A program made the translations under genes and the position numbers. Source: Paraburkholderia madseniana (GTDB lineage Bacteria; Pseudomonadota; Gammaproteobacteria; Burkholderiales; Burkholderiaceae). From it: a stretch of 64,000 nt of DNA. The notes under the pieces are model-generated. The model ran no database searches and was not told where the DNA came from. It was given only the letters and a program-made list of their open reading frames with translations. Location: NCBI RefSeq assembly GCF_009690905.1, contig NZ_VOSW01000042.1:1-64000 (forward strand). The letters are read 5' to 3'. Below are positions 17,708 through 26,454 of the stretch, piece after piece (within the stretch, counting starts at the first letter, position 1; the number at the start of each line of letters is the position of its first letter).

Positions 17708-19105
17708 ATGCCGATTCATTCGCTCATTGAAGCCGACCGCAAGCATCTGATTCACCCGGTCATCAACTACCGCGCGCACGAAGCCCGCGGCGTCACCGTC
17801 CTCGAATCGGCCAGCGGCGCGTTCCTGCGCGACGCGGCCGGCAACGAACTACTCGATGCCTTCTCCGGCCTCTGGTGCGTGAATGTGGGCTATGGCCAGC
17901 AAAGCATTGTCGACGTCGCCACCGAGCAGATGAAGAAACTGCCCTACGCGACCAGCTATTTCCATTTCGGCTCGGCTCCGGCGATCGAATTGGCGCAAAA
18001 GCTGGTGGAGGTGTCGCCCGCTTCGCTGCAACACGTGTACTTCACGCTCGGCGGTTCCGATGCAGTGGATTCGGCGATCCGTTTCATCACGCACTACTTC
18101 AACGCAACCGGGCGGCCGTCGAAGAAACACATCATCGCGCTGCAACGCGGCTACCACGGCTCGTCGACGATGGGCGCGGGGCTGACCGCCTTGCCCGCGT
18201 TCCACCGCAATTTCGATCTGCCGCTGCCGAACCAGCATCATCTGCCGTCGCCGTACGCGTACCGCAACGATTTCGCCGACGGCGCCGCGTTGATCGCCGC
18301 CTCGGTCGCCGCGCTCGAAGCAAAGGTGGCCGAACTCGGCGCGGACAACGTCGCGGCCTTCTTCTGCGAACCGATCCAGGGCTCGGGCGGCGTGATCGTG
18401 CCGCCGGTCGGCTGGTTGAAAGCGATGCGCGAAAGCTGCCGTAAGCTCGGCATTCTGTTCGTCGCCGATGAAGTCATCACCGGTTTTGGCCGTACGGGTC
18501 CGCTGTTCGCATGCCAGGGCGAAAACGTCGAACCGGACCTGATGACGGTGGCAAAGGGTTTGACCTCCGGCTATGCGCCGATGGGCGCCGTGCTGATGTC
18601 TGACGAAATCTATCAAGGTATCGCCGATGGCGACGCCGAAGCGATCGTCGGCCACGGCCATACGTATTCGGCGCATCCGGTCAGCGCGGCGATCGGTCTC
18701 GAAGTGCTGCGCCTCTATCACGAAGGCGGCCTGCTTGCGAACGGCGTGGCACGTGGCCCGCGTTTCGCCCGCGGCCTCGACGCGCTGCTCGCGCATCCGC
18801 TGGTGGGCGACTCGCGCCATCGTGGCCTGCTCGGCGCACTCGAACTGGTATCGGACAAGGACACCAAAGCGGGTTTCGATCCTGCGCTGAAACTGTCCGA
18901 ACGGATCGCCGCGGCTGCGTATGAAAACCGCCTGATTTTCCGCGCGTTCGGCGACAATATTCTCGGCTTCGCGCCGGCGCTGTCGTACACCGAGGCCGAG
19001 TTCGATCTGATGTTCGAGCGCCTTGAAAAAACCCTCGATGACGTTCTCGGAGAAGCCGATGTCCGGGCCGCGCTGAAGGTCAAAATTCATGCCACTGCAT
19101 GCTAG
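17708..19105 (+). CDS. Class III omega-aminotransferase (putrescine/beta-alanine/GABA type, pyruvate-linked)
   Basis: This 465-aa PLP fold-type I class III aminotransferase has an N-terminal LIHPVINYRAHEARG, PLP-phosphate region YHGSSTMGAG, Asp in FVADEVITGFGRTG and Schiff-base Lys283 in VAKGLTSGYAPMG. Proteins of this kind move the terminal amino group of putrescine, beta-alanine or GABA to pyruvate or 2-oxoglutarate. The aldehyde product could be used by the dehydrogenases at 13903 or 45062. An Lrp-box-like palindrome lies upstream and an Lrp-family gene follows 53 bp downstream. Substrate preference cannot be fixed from sequence. Confidence 0.88.
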   Translation: MPIHSLIEADRKHLIHPVINYRAHEARGVTVLESASGAFLRDAAGNELLDAFSGLWCVNVGYGQQSIVDVATEQMKKLPYATSYFHFGSAPAIELAQKLVEVSPASLQHVYFTLGGSDAVDSAIRFITHYFNATGRPSKKHIIALQRGYHGSSTMGAGLTALPAFHRNFDLPLPNQHHLPSPYAYRNDFADGAALIAASVAALEAKVAELGADNVAAFFCEPIQGSGGVIVPPVGWLKAMRESCRKLGILFVADEVITGFGRTGPLFACQGENVEPDLMTVAKGLTSGYAPMGAVLMSDEIYQGIADGDAEAIVGHGHTYSAHPVSAAIGLEVLRLYHEGGLLANGVARGPRFARGLDALLAHPLVGDSRHRGLLGALELVSDKDTKAGFDPALKLSERIAAAAYENRLIFRAFGDNILGFAPALSYTEAEFDLMFERLEKTLDDVLGEADVRAALKVKIHATAC

Positions 19106-19158
19106 AGTAGAGGGTCCTTCGAGACCCTTTCACCCATCGCCGGAGCGATAACGTTACG

Positions 19159-19656
19159 ATGAGCAGCGACAGCAAGCTGGACCGGATTGACCTGCGCATA
19201 CTTTCCCAGTTGCAGAAGAAAGGCCGCATAACCAACGTCGAGCTTGCCGACGCGGTCGGCCTTTCGCCCAGTCCTTGCCTGATCCGCGTCAAGCGTCTGG
19301 AGAAGGCCGGCTACATCATCGGGTACGGCGCGCAGATCCAGCTCGAAAAGCTCGGCGACGTGCAGATCGTGTTTACCGAAGTCACGCTCGCCGATCATCG
19401 GCGGGAAGACTTCATCAAGTTCGTGAATGCGATCAAAGACGTCGACGAAATCGTGGAGTGCCATCTGGCGAGCGGCGGCTACGATTACCTGCTGAAGTTC
19501 GTCACCCGCAGCGTGAGCCACTATCAGAGCATCATCGAGGGTCTGCTGGAGCGTGATATCGGCATCGAGAAGTACTTCAGCTACGTGATCATCAAGTCGC
19601 CGTTCGTGAAGAGTCACTATCCGCTCGAAACGCTGTTCTCGCAGAATCACAACTAG
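19159..19656 (+). CDS. Lrp/AsnC-family transcriptional regulator
   Basis: This 165-aa regulator has an N-terminal winged HTH (about residues 8-50, ILSQLQKKGRITNVELADAVGLSPSPCLIRVKRLEKAG) and a C-terminal RAM/AsnC ligand domain with VECHLASGGYDYLLKF. Lrp-type proteins of this length bind amino acids and regulate nearby metabolic genes. It follows the aminotransferase gene closely, and CAGCA-N5-TGCTG palindromes upstream of that gene and of the 45062 dehydrogenase fit an Lrp box. Its stop is only 12 bp from the convergent lptD-like stop. Confidence 0.9.
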   Translation: MSSDSKLDRIDLRILSQLQKKGRITNVELADAVGLSPSPCLIRVKRLEKAGYIIGYGAQIQLEKLGDVQIVFTEVTLADHRREDFIKFVNAIKDVDEIVECHLASGGYDYLLKFVTRSVSHYQSIIEGLLERDIGIEKYFSYVIIKSPFVKSHYPLETLFSQNHN

Positions 19657-19668
19657 TCCAGCAGCCCG

Positions 19669-22008
19669 TTACGGATAATCGCTGAAGCGGGATGTCGGTT
19701 CGGTTTCCGTTGTCGCCGGTGTATAGCCCGGCACATTCGCGCGAAACTGATTGAGCAGACCGTTATCGACCTGCGAAAAGCCTTTGAGCTGAAGCTGCAT
19801 CAACACGCGCGTGCCGGTGCTCGGCGACGTGGTCGAGCTGGTGGCGTTGGTGTATTTCTCGAACGCCACGCCGAGCGACCAGCAATCCGCGTCGTATTGA
19901 AGTCCCAGCAAGCCCGCGATCAGCCGATGGGTGCTCATGTCGTAATTGACACGCGCCACGCTCACAACGTTGTGCAATAAGGGCCATTGCTCGGACACGA
20001 TGAACTGATTGACCGGTTGAAAATCGAGCGTGCTGTTGGCACGCGTATAGCGATACGCGACATTCAACACCTGCCGTGAAGCCGGTGACCAGCCAAAGCC
20101 GGCTTCCGCATTCGTCAGATAGTGGTTGGCCTGACTGTACTCCACCGCCTGTTCCGCCGAAAAACCCGCCCCCAGCTTGTACGACGCGCCGCCAATCACA
20201 CTCGTGCGCGCAACGGTGCCAATTGCATCGTCTGTGTTGAGCGTCACGCGTGGCGTGCGAAAGTCGTATTGCTCTGCAAGGACGAAACGGGATCGTTCGT
20301 CACCGCTCGAAGCATCGATGAAGCGCGTCGTCAGCGCCGCCGTGAGGCGGTTAGCATCCGACACCCGGTCATTGCCGACGAAGCTGTTAGGCATGAACAG
20401 TTCCGCCAGCCCGAAATCGGCCGTCGCCGTATCGAACAGCGGCGCGAATGCCTGGTTGCGGTAAGGCGTGTACACATAGAACAGCCGCGGTTCGAGTGTC
20501 TGGATGTACGACTGTCCGAAGAGCCGCACGCTTCGCTCGAAGCGCATGCCCGAATCGAGGGTGAAGGTCGGCACGTTGACGTCGAACGTCTTGGGCTGCC
20601 CGGCAGGCGCATCCGATCCGATCGTCGTCAGGTCATACGCGGCGAAATGCCATGCGAGCTTCGGCGTGATGAACCAGCCAGGACGCTCGATCGGATAGCT
20701 GACGTACGGGTTGAAAACGAAGCGGCTGCCTTGCGTCGCATCGGCCGACGAAATCGTGAAGCGCGTCGCATCCGCTTCGGCGCCGAAGTCGAAGCCCCCC
20801 ACGTTATAGCGTGCGTAATGAACGTTGACCTGCGGTTCGCGGTTATAGGTCGAGTCGCTTGTAAAAGCCTGCCAACGTTGCTCGCGAGCCAGCACACTCC
20901 ACGGCCCGTTTGAGTAAGTCAAACCCGCTTCCTGCTGATACAGCGTGGTGGAACCCGTCGGAAACGCGACACCCGACGCAAGATCGGTCACCACCGTCGA
21001 GTCCGACACCCGGCTGTAGTTGACGTAGGCGCCAAAGCCCGAGCCGAGGTTCCAGTTCTGATTCAGCGCGATCGAGTACCGATCGGTGTTGGTGATCGCA
21101 TCGTGTGGCAGCCACGCGATCGAGAGCGTCCCCGAATCGTTCGGCTGCAGATAGCGGTAGCCCGCCGTCAACATCTCGCCTCGCTTCGACATGATGCGAG
21201 GCGTCAGCGTTAAATCGTAGTTCGGTGCGAGGTTGAAGTAGTACGGCAACGCGACGTCGACGCCGTTGGTCGAACTGATCGAGAACGTCGGCGGCAGGAA
21301 GCCGCTGCGCCGCGCGCCGGACAAGGGAAACGATAGCCATGGGCTCGCCAGTAGCGGCACGCCCTGAAAAAACAGCACACCGTTGTGCGCGATCCCCTCG
21401 TCGTTGCCGCTGTCGATGTCGAATTCGGAGGCCTTCAGATACCACGCGGGTTCCGACTCGCATTGGCAGGTGCTGTACGTACCGTGATGAACGACCGTGC
21501 GCTCGTTATCGACCAGATCCACGCGTTGAGCGCTACCCCAGCCACCTGTCAGATGAAACCGGTATTTCGGCACGCTGATGTAGCCTTCATTCGCTTCGAC
21601 GTAGAAATGCGCGTCCGGGCCATCGAACACATTGCCGTTGTCGACCAGTCGCACCTGTCCAAAAGCGTCGGCCTTGTCGGTATCGACGTCGTAGTGCAGT
21701 GCATCGCCTTTAACGATCGACGCGTAACGCCGCAGTTGCGCGTGACCCTTCAGCGAAACGTCCGTGGCGGTGGTGGCGGTTACCGAATCGGCGATGGCCG
21801 AAGTAACGGACTTGTCGCCCGGCCGCAGGGGTTGCTCGGTCAGTTGCGGATCCAGCCGCAGACCCCAGACACCGTCGAGCGGTTCCGGAATCGCAGACGC
21901 ACCGACTAATTGAGCATATCCGGCGAGGGGCACGCATCCAGCCGTACCCAGTATGAAAGAAACGAGAGGCCTTAAGCGTAGGCGTCGAAATACACCGCGT
22001 AGTATCAA
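19669..22008 (-). CDS. LptD-like LPS-assembly outer-membrane protein (possible second copy)
   Basis: This 779-aa protein has the full LptD plan: signal peptide (hydrophobic core about 13-28, cleavage near AGYAQ), periplasmic OstA/jellyroll domain (LKGHAQLRRYASIVKGDALHYD onward), a Cys pair in YSTCQCESEPAW, and a long beta-barrel ending in a Cys (YDADCW) and a VPGY tail. LptD inserts lipopolysaccharide into the outer leaflet. Housekeeping lptD normally sits beside surA/pdxA; here the neighbours are two small genes and a divergent bamA-like gene, so I infer a paralogue. The only in-frame start is TTG 22008 with no good Shine-Dalgarno, suggesting low or coupled translation. Confidence 0.87.
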   Translation of the reverse strand: MILRGVFRRLRLRPLVSFILGTAGCVPLAGYAQLVGASAIPEPLDGVWGLRLDPQLTEQPLRPGDKSVTSAIADSVTATTATDVSLKGHAQLRRYASIVKGDALHYDVDTDKADAFGQVRLVDNGNVFDGPDAHFYVEANEGYISVPKYRFHLTGGWGSAQRVDLVDNERTVVHHGTYSTCQCESEPAWYLKASEFDIDSGNDEGIAHNGVLFFQGVPLLASPWLSFPLSGARRSGFLPPTFSISSTNGVDVALPYYFNLAPNYDLTLTPRIMSKRGEMLTAGYRYLQPNDSGTLSIAWLPHDAITNTDRYSIALNQNWNLGSGFGAYVNYSRVSDSTVVTDLASGVAFPTGSTTLYQQEAGLTYSNGPWSVLAREQRWQAFTSDSTYNREPQVNVHYARYNVGGFDFGAEADATRFTISSADATQGSRFVFNPYVSYPIERPGWFITPKLAWHFAAYDLTTIGSDAPAGQPKTFDVNVPTFTLDSGMRFERSVRLFGQSYIQTLEPRLFYVYTPYRNQAFAPLFDTATADFGLAELFMPNSFVGNDRVSDANRLTAALTTRFIDASSGDERSRFVLAEQYDFRTPRVTLNTDDAIGTVARTSVIGGASYKLGAGFSAEQAVEYSQANHYLTNAEAGFGWSPASRQVLNVAYRYTRANSTLDFQPVNQFIVSEQWPLLHNVVSVARVNYDMSTHRLIAGLLGLQYDADCWSLGVAFEKYTNATSSTTSPSTGTRVLMQLQLKGFSQVDNGLLNQFRANVPGYTPATTETEPTSRFSDYP

Positions 22009-22100
22009 AACAGATAAGGATCGGAAAGGATGACAGACGCATCAAGGCGAACGGAAGCCCTGACTTGCGTCAGGATGAACAGCGGCGAATGCACACGGTG

Positions 22101-22502
22101 CTATTGGAGTGTGACGTCGTTAGAGCGGGGGTCCGCTGCTGCGCCTGCCCCGCTCGCAGCGCCGCCCAGCGCCTGAAGCAGATACGGAATCTGCTCCGCA
22201 GGCAACGAAAACGACAGCCCCGCGCTGCCGGATAGACGGAACCGGATCACGACCATTTCCATGCCGTTCAGTCGGCCGACTTCCCAACCCTGGCAGTGCA
22301 GCGCGAAGCCCATCTCCTGATTGTTATGAATCACGCGGTCGGCGTGCTCTATTGCGTTAGGCAGCGCCACCAGCAGATCGTTGAGCACCGAACGGTGCAG
22401 CGCCGCCGTGGGTTGATTGCCGTGAATCAGCAGATATTGACCGTCCGCCGTCAACTGCATATCGGTGATCGAATTCAGCATGAACGTCGACGGATCAGAC
22501 AT
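22101..22502 (-). CDS. Hypothetical protein upstream of lptD-like gene
   Basis: This 133-aa protein is not recognised. It has no signal peptide; the composition suggests a small soluble beta-rich domain (YLLIHGNQPTAAL, VVIRFRLSGSAGLSFSLPAEQIPYLLQALG) and a low-complexity Gly/Ala tail. I chose the ATG at 22502 because AGGAGGG lies 8-10 nt upstream; the frame is open to 22544. Its start overlaps the end of a 59-codon ORF by 8 nt, and the lptD-like gene begins 92 bp downstream, so the three form a probable operon. A regulatory or assembly role is only a guess from context. Confidence 0.65.
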   Translation of the reverse strand: MSDPSTFMLNSITDMQLTADGQYLLIHGNQPTAALHRSVLNDLLVALPNAIEHADRVIHNNQEMGFALHCQGWEVGRLNGMEMVVIRFRLSGSAGLSFSLPAEQIPYLLQALGGAASGAGAAADPRSNDVTLQ

Positions 22503-22674
22503 GACGTGTGCCCTCCTGCACAAGCTCGGAGCGGCCTGCCGCACCGCTCACCGAGTTGCCGGGCGCAGCGCGAAGCGTGCGCATCGACGCCATTGCCAGA
22601 CGGACTGAAAAGATCAGTGAGGAACTGACGCGCAAGACAGCCGCAAGAACCGCCGGTGAAAGAAATTCAATCAT
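22495..22674 (-). CDS. Small hydrophobic protein, first gene of the lptD-like operon
   Basis: This is a 59-aa ORF starting MIEFLSPAVLAAVLRVSSS, with one hydrophobic segment at about residues 3-28 and a polar Arg/Ser/Gly-rich tail. GGAGAAG lies just upstream of the ATG at 22674, the best Shine-Dalgarno in this stretch. Its stop overlaps the next start by 8 nt, consistent with translational coupling. No family is recognised, and with a protein this short chance is possible. Confidence 0.45.
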   Translation of the reverse strand: MIEFLSPAVLAAVLRVSSSLIFSVRLAMASMRTLRAAPGNSVSGAAGRSELVQEGTRHV

Positions 22675-23009
22675 GACCACTTCTCCAGATCGCGTTACGC
22701 AGGTAGCGGAATCGACAATTTGACGATAGCAGTGCAAAGTCGCCGCCAGGTTACGCGCGGACTACGCTTCTTTTGAGTCTGTAACGCATTATTTCGACAC
22801 TCGCGCTCCAATCGGCGTCCGCCTGCGCGGGCGCTCGATGCGCACCTTGGCGGCCTGAATGGTTGGAAAGTTTTCAGTAACGATCGGCAGAAAACGCGTC
22901 CCTATACTTCGCGCTTTCCAGAGTCATGGAACGTCGTTTCGAATGCGTCGCTTGCTTTCGAGCGCTCCCGTCTGCGCTCCGCGCGCTGCATCAGGACTGA
23001 AAACCCAAG
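22675..23009. other. Divergent promoter region between the lptD-like and bamA-like operons
   Basis: These 335 bp separate two divergent gene sets. A -10-like TATACT lies near 22911-22916 on the plus strand, but no convincing -35 is 16-18 bp before it. I saw no clear sigma-E promoter. An open frame covers 22859-23197 on the plus strand but overlaps the bamA-like gene and has no coding character. Confidence 0.5.
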
Positions 23010-25319
23010 ATGAAACTTCAAGTTTTAACGAACCGTATCGCCGGCGCACTCTCGCTCGCCGGTGTCGCGCTGACAAGCGGGGCAGTCCACGCAGCGCAGC
23101 CGTTCGTGGTGCAGGACATCCGGATCGAGGGATTGAAGCGCGTCGAGCCCGGTACCGTGTTTGCTTACCTGCCCATCAAGCAGGGCGCCACGTTTAACGA
23201 CGATAAGGCTTCGGAATCGATTCGCGCGCTGTACGCCACGGGCTTCTTCAACGACGTCAATATCTCGACCGAAGGCAATGTCGTCATCGTTCACGTTCAG
23301 GAGCGCCCCGCGGTCGGCACGATCGACTTCGCCGGCATTCACGAGTTCGACAAGGAAAACCTGACCAAGGCACTCAATGCGGTTGGGCTTTCGCACGGCC
23401 GCTACTACGACAAGGCGCTAGTCGACAAAGCCGAGCAGGAGTTGAAACGCCAGTACCTGACGCGTGGCTACTATGCCGCCGAAGTCACCACCACGATCAC
23501 GCCGATCGACCGCAACCGGGTCGCGATACTGTTCTCTGTCGCAGAAGGCCCGAGCGCGAAGATCCGCCAGATCAACTTCATCGGCAACAGCGTTTTCAGC
23601 ACGGACACGTTACGCGACGAAATGCAGATGTCCACGCCGAACTGGTTCTCGTGGTACACGAAGAACGACCTGTACGCGAAAGACAAGCTGACCGGGGACC
23701 TGGAGCGCATCCGCTCGTACTACCTGAACCGTGGCTATCTGGAGTTCAGCTTCGAGTCGACCCAGGTATCGCTTACGCCGGACAAGAAGGAGATGTACCT
23801 CACGGTCACGCTGCACGAAGGCGAGCCGTACACGATTTCGTCGATCGAGCTCGCGGGCAATCTGCTCGATCGCGAGCCCGAGCTGGCCAAGCTGATCAAT
23901 ATCAAACCAGGCGAGCGTTTCAACGCTGAAAAATTGCAGGCAACCACCAAGGCGATCGTCGACAAACTCGGTGAATACGGCTACGCGTTTGCCACCGTCA
24001 ACGCGCAGCCGCAGATCGATCAGGAACACCACAAGGTCGACCTGACGCTGCAAGTGGACCCGAGCCGCCGCGTGTACGTGCGTCACATCAACGTGGTCGG
24101 CAACTCACGCACGCGTGATGAAGTGGTGCGCCGTGAAATGCGTCAGCTTGAAAGCTCGTGGTTCGATTCGAACCGCCTCGCGCTGTCGAAAGACCGGGTC
24201 AACCGTCTCGGCTATTTCACCGATGTCGACGTGACCACAGTGCCGGTGGAAGGCTCGCCGGACCAGGTCGATGTGGACGTCAAGGTGAGCGAAAAGCCCA
24301 CCGGCGCGATTACCTTGGGCGCGGGCTACTCGTCCACGGACAAGGTGGTGTTGTCGGCCGGGATTTCGCAGGACAACGTGTTCGGCTCCGGCACCAGCCT
24401 CGCCCTCAACGTGAACACCGCGAAGACCTACCGCACCCTGACCCTGACGCAAACCGATCCGTACTTCACGGTGGACGGCATCAAGCGGATCACCGACGTC
24501 TACTACCGAACCTCCTATCCGCTTTACAACTATACCGACACGAGTTTCCGGATCATCACCGTGGGCGCGGACCTGAAATTCGGCATTCCGTTCTCCGAAG
24601 CCGACACCGTTTACTTCGGCGCCGGTCTCGAACAGGACCGGCTGTCCATTGATTTGTCGACACCTCAGAGCTACAAGGACTATGTAGCCGAATTCGGCAG
24701 CGTGGTGAACAACGTGCCGCTCACGGTGGGTTGGGCCCGGGACAATCGCGACAGTGCATTGGTGCCGAGCCGGGGCTATTTCTTTCAAGCCAATGGCGAA
24801 GTGGGCACCCCACTTGGCAACACCGAGTACTACAAGGCGGACGTTCAGGCGCAGTATTACTATTCGTTCGCACGCGGTTTCATTCTCGGCTTGAATCTTC
24901 AAGGCGGCTACGGCAACGGCTTTGCCGGTAAAGCCTATCCGATCTTCAAGAATTACTACGCGGGTGGTATCGGCTCGGTACGCGGCTACGACGCGGGCTC
25001 ACTCGGTCCGACCGACAAGACGACCGGCGACCCGATCGGCGGCTCGCGCATGGTCGTGGCCAACGTCGAGATGACCTTCCCGCTGCCGGGCACCGGCTGG
25101 GACCGCACGCTGCGCGTCTTCACCTTCATGGATGCGGGCAACGTCTGGGGCGACGAAGGCAACAGCACGGGCGCCAACGGCTTGCGGTACAGCTACGGCG
25201 CGGGTCTTGAGTGGATTTCACCGATCGGCCCACTCAAGCTGTCCGTCGGTTTCCCGCTAATCAAACACTCCACCGACAAGTACCAGGTATTCCAGTTTCA
25301 GATCGGCACATCGTTCTGA
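23010..25319 (+). CDS. BamA-like outer-membrane protein assembly factor (possible second copy)
   Basis: This 769-aa protein has a signal peptide (cleavage near VHA-AQ, residue 29), five POTRA domains (first starting FVVQDIRIEGLKRVEPGTVFAYLP) and a 16-strand barrel with the conserved loop-6 motif GSVRGYDAGSLGP and an IGTSF terminus ending in Phe. BamA folds and inserts outer-membrane proteins. In Burkholderia the essential bamA lies with rseP, skp, lpxD and fabZ; none of those is here, so this is probably a paralogue. Length and motifs are complete, so it is likely functional. It is divergent from the lptD-like operon. Confidence 0.9.
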   Translation: MKLQVLTNRIAGALSLAGVALTSGAVHAAQPFVVQDIRIEGLKRVEPGTVFAYLPIKQGATFNDDKASESIRALYATGFFNDVNISTEGNVVIVHVQERPAVGTIDFAGIHEFDKENLTKALNAVGLSHGRYYDKALVDKAEQELKRQYLTRGYYAAEVTTTITPIDRNRVAILFSVAEGPSAKIRQINFIGNSVFSTDTLRDEMQMSTPNWFSWYTKNDLYAKDKLTGDLERIRSYYLNRGYLEFSFESTQVSLTPDKKEMYLTVTLHEGEPYTISSIELAGNLLDREPELAKLINIKPGERFNAEKLQATTKAIVDKLGEYGYAFATVNAQPQIDQEHHKVDLTLQVDPSRRVYVRHINVVGNSRTRDEVVRREMRQLESSWFDSNRLALSKDRVNRLGYFTDVDVTTVPVEGSPDQVDVDVKVSEKPTGAITLGAGYSSTDKVVLSAGISQDNVFGSGTSLALNVNTAKTYRTLTLTQTDPYFTVDGIKRITDVYYRTSYPLYNYTDTSFRIITVGADLKFGIPFSEADTVYFGAGLEQDRLSIDLSTPQSYKDYVAEFGSVVNNVPLTVGWARDNRDSALVPSRGYFFQANGEVGTPLGNTEYYKADVQAQYYYSFARGFILGLNLQGGYGNGFAGKAYPIFKNYYAGGIGSVRGYDAGSLGPTDKTTGDPIGGSRMVVANVEMTFPLPGTGWDRTLRVFTFMDAGNVWGDEGNSTGANGLRYSYGAGLEWISPIGPLKLSVGFPLIKHSTDKYQVFQFQIGTSF

Positions 25320-25675
25320 TCACGTCGTTCTGCTTTTCAACGCCCGCGGTCATGGCATGAGGACCGCGAGCGTCACCTGCATCATTCCCTCACGCTTTCA
25401 GCCGCGCCCATGCGCCCAACCGGTATGAATCAGTTCGGGGCCCGTTCAAAGCACATCATCTGCGTCCTCCTGCTCCAATTTCACAAAGTCTCCTCAATTT
25501 CACCATTGTTGCTGCGACATTGATATCTATCATTCGCTCATCATCAGCGCGACCCTGTCCGGTCCGCTTTCTGAGTTCGATAGGTCGCTCCAAAGCAGCA
25601 GATGGTTGAATTGGCTGAATGTGAACATCGCACGGGCTGCAACCGTCGATTCCGGTTGGGAGGTAACGCAGATTT
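25320..25675. other. Intergenic region before the orphan response regulator
   Basis: These 356 bp hold three visible elements. A hairpin without T-run, CGCGGTC (25345-25351) with GACCGCG (25362-25368), may end bamA-like transcription. Two direct CAATTTCAC repeats (25476-25484, 25495-25503) are 19 bp apart. An inverted repeat CAACCG (25640-25645) / CGGTTG (25653-25658) abuts the GGGAGG Shine-Dalgarno of the next gene. I see no gene here. Confidence 0.5.
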
Positions 25676-26374
25676 ATGACGATCAGCCTTCTTGTAGTCG
25701 AACCCGATCAATCCGTCCGGGATCAGTTGCGCTTTCACCTTCACAAGAACCAGATCGCACTCTCCGTGCTGTATAGCGCGGCTCAGCTTGTCAGCCGGGT
25801 GGAACTGGAGTGTCCGTCAGCGATTCTGTTGCGCGCCGAGTCGCCGATGAGCGAGGCGCGTGAGGCGCTCCGGCAACTGCGGCTCGCGGGCTACGACATG
25901 CCCATCTTCGTACAAAGCACCTCTGATGAGATCGTCGACAAAATCGTCGCCTTCGAATTGGGTGCGGACGACTATATCGTCGACCCAATCGATCCATACG
26001 AATTGACCGCCAGAATCAAACGCGCCGTGCAACGCTGCAACCGATCGCTTTGCGACGCGCCGGAAATTCGTGAGAAGGTGTTGTTCGGCAGTTACCAGAT
26101 AGACTTCGCTACGCGGCGCCTGCTCAAGGACGGCTCCGAAATCTCGCTGCGCTCAGGCCAGTTTGCGTTGCTCAAGCTGTTCGCAAGCAATCCGATGCGA
26201 ATCTTGACGCGTTCGATGGTCAACAGCCAGCTAGGAAGAGCGGAGAGCCAGAAGGCCAGTCTGGATGTTGCGGTCTGCCGCTTGCGCGGCGTGATAGAGG
26301 CAGATCCGGCCAATCCCAGGTTCATTCAGACCCTGCGCGGACGAGGCTATATGTTCGTACCGTCGCTCGAATAG
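25676..26374 (+). CDS. Orphan OmpR-type regulator with degenerate receiver domain
   Basis: This 232-aa protein combines a receiver-like N-terminal domain (1-120) with an OmpR/PhoB winged-helix output domain (about 133-230, ending TLRGRGYMFVPS). The receiver lacks the key phosphorylation residues: the phosphoacceptor Asp position is Arg53 (PSAILLRAESP), the conserved Lys is Asp103 (DYIVDPIDP), and the acidic pair reads Glu9-Pro10. It therefore cannot be switched by normal aspartyl phosphorylation. No histidine kinase is adjacent. A hairpin touches its Shine-Dalgarno. It probably acts constitutively or through another signal, like other atypical response regulators. Confidence 0.85.
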   Translation: MTISLLVVEPDQSVRDQLRFHLHKNQIALSVLYSAAQLVSRVELECPSAILLRAESPMSEAREALRQLRLAGYDMPIFVQSTSDEIVDKIVAFELGADDYIVDPIDPYELTARIKRAVQRCNRSLCDAPEIREKVLFGSYQIDFATRRLLKDGSEISLRSGQFALLKLFASNPMRILTRSMVNSQLGRAESQKASLDVAVCRLRGVIEADPANPRFIQTLRGRGYMFVPSLE

Positions 26375-26454
26375 CTCGAATAACAACCCTTGCTTGAGGC
26401 GGGCAAAAGCGAACGGCATCGCACGACACGTTGCGTGCTTGCCGCCATACCGCG

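Noticed and set aside
19669..22008. Loss of a disulphide in the LptD-like protein (single Cys near the C-terminus)
   Set aside because: E. coli LptD has a Cys pair there, but a single Cys may be normal in this lineage; without an alignment this is not evidence of altered function.
22859..23197. 112-codon plus-strand ORF upstream of the bamA-like gene
   Set aside because: It overlaps the signal-peptide region of the bamA-like gene in another frame and shows no coding character.
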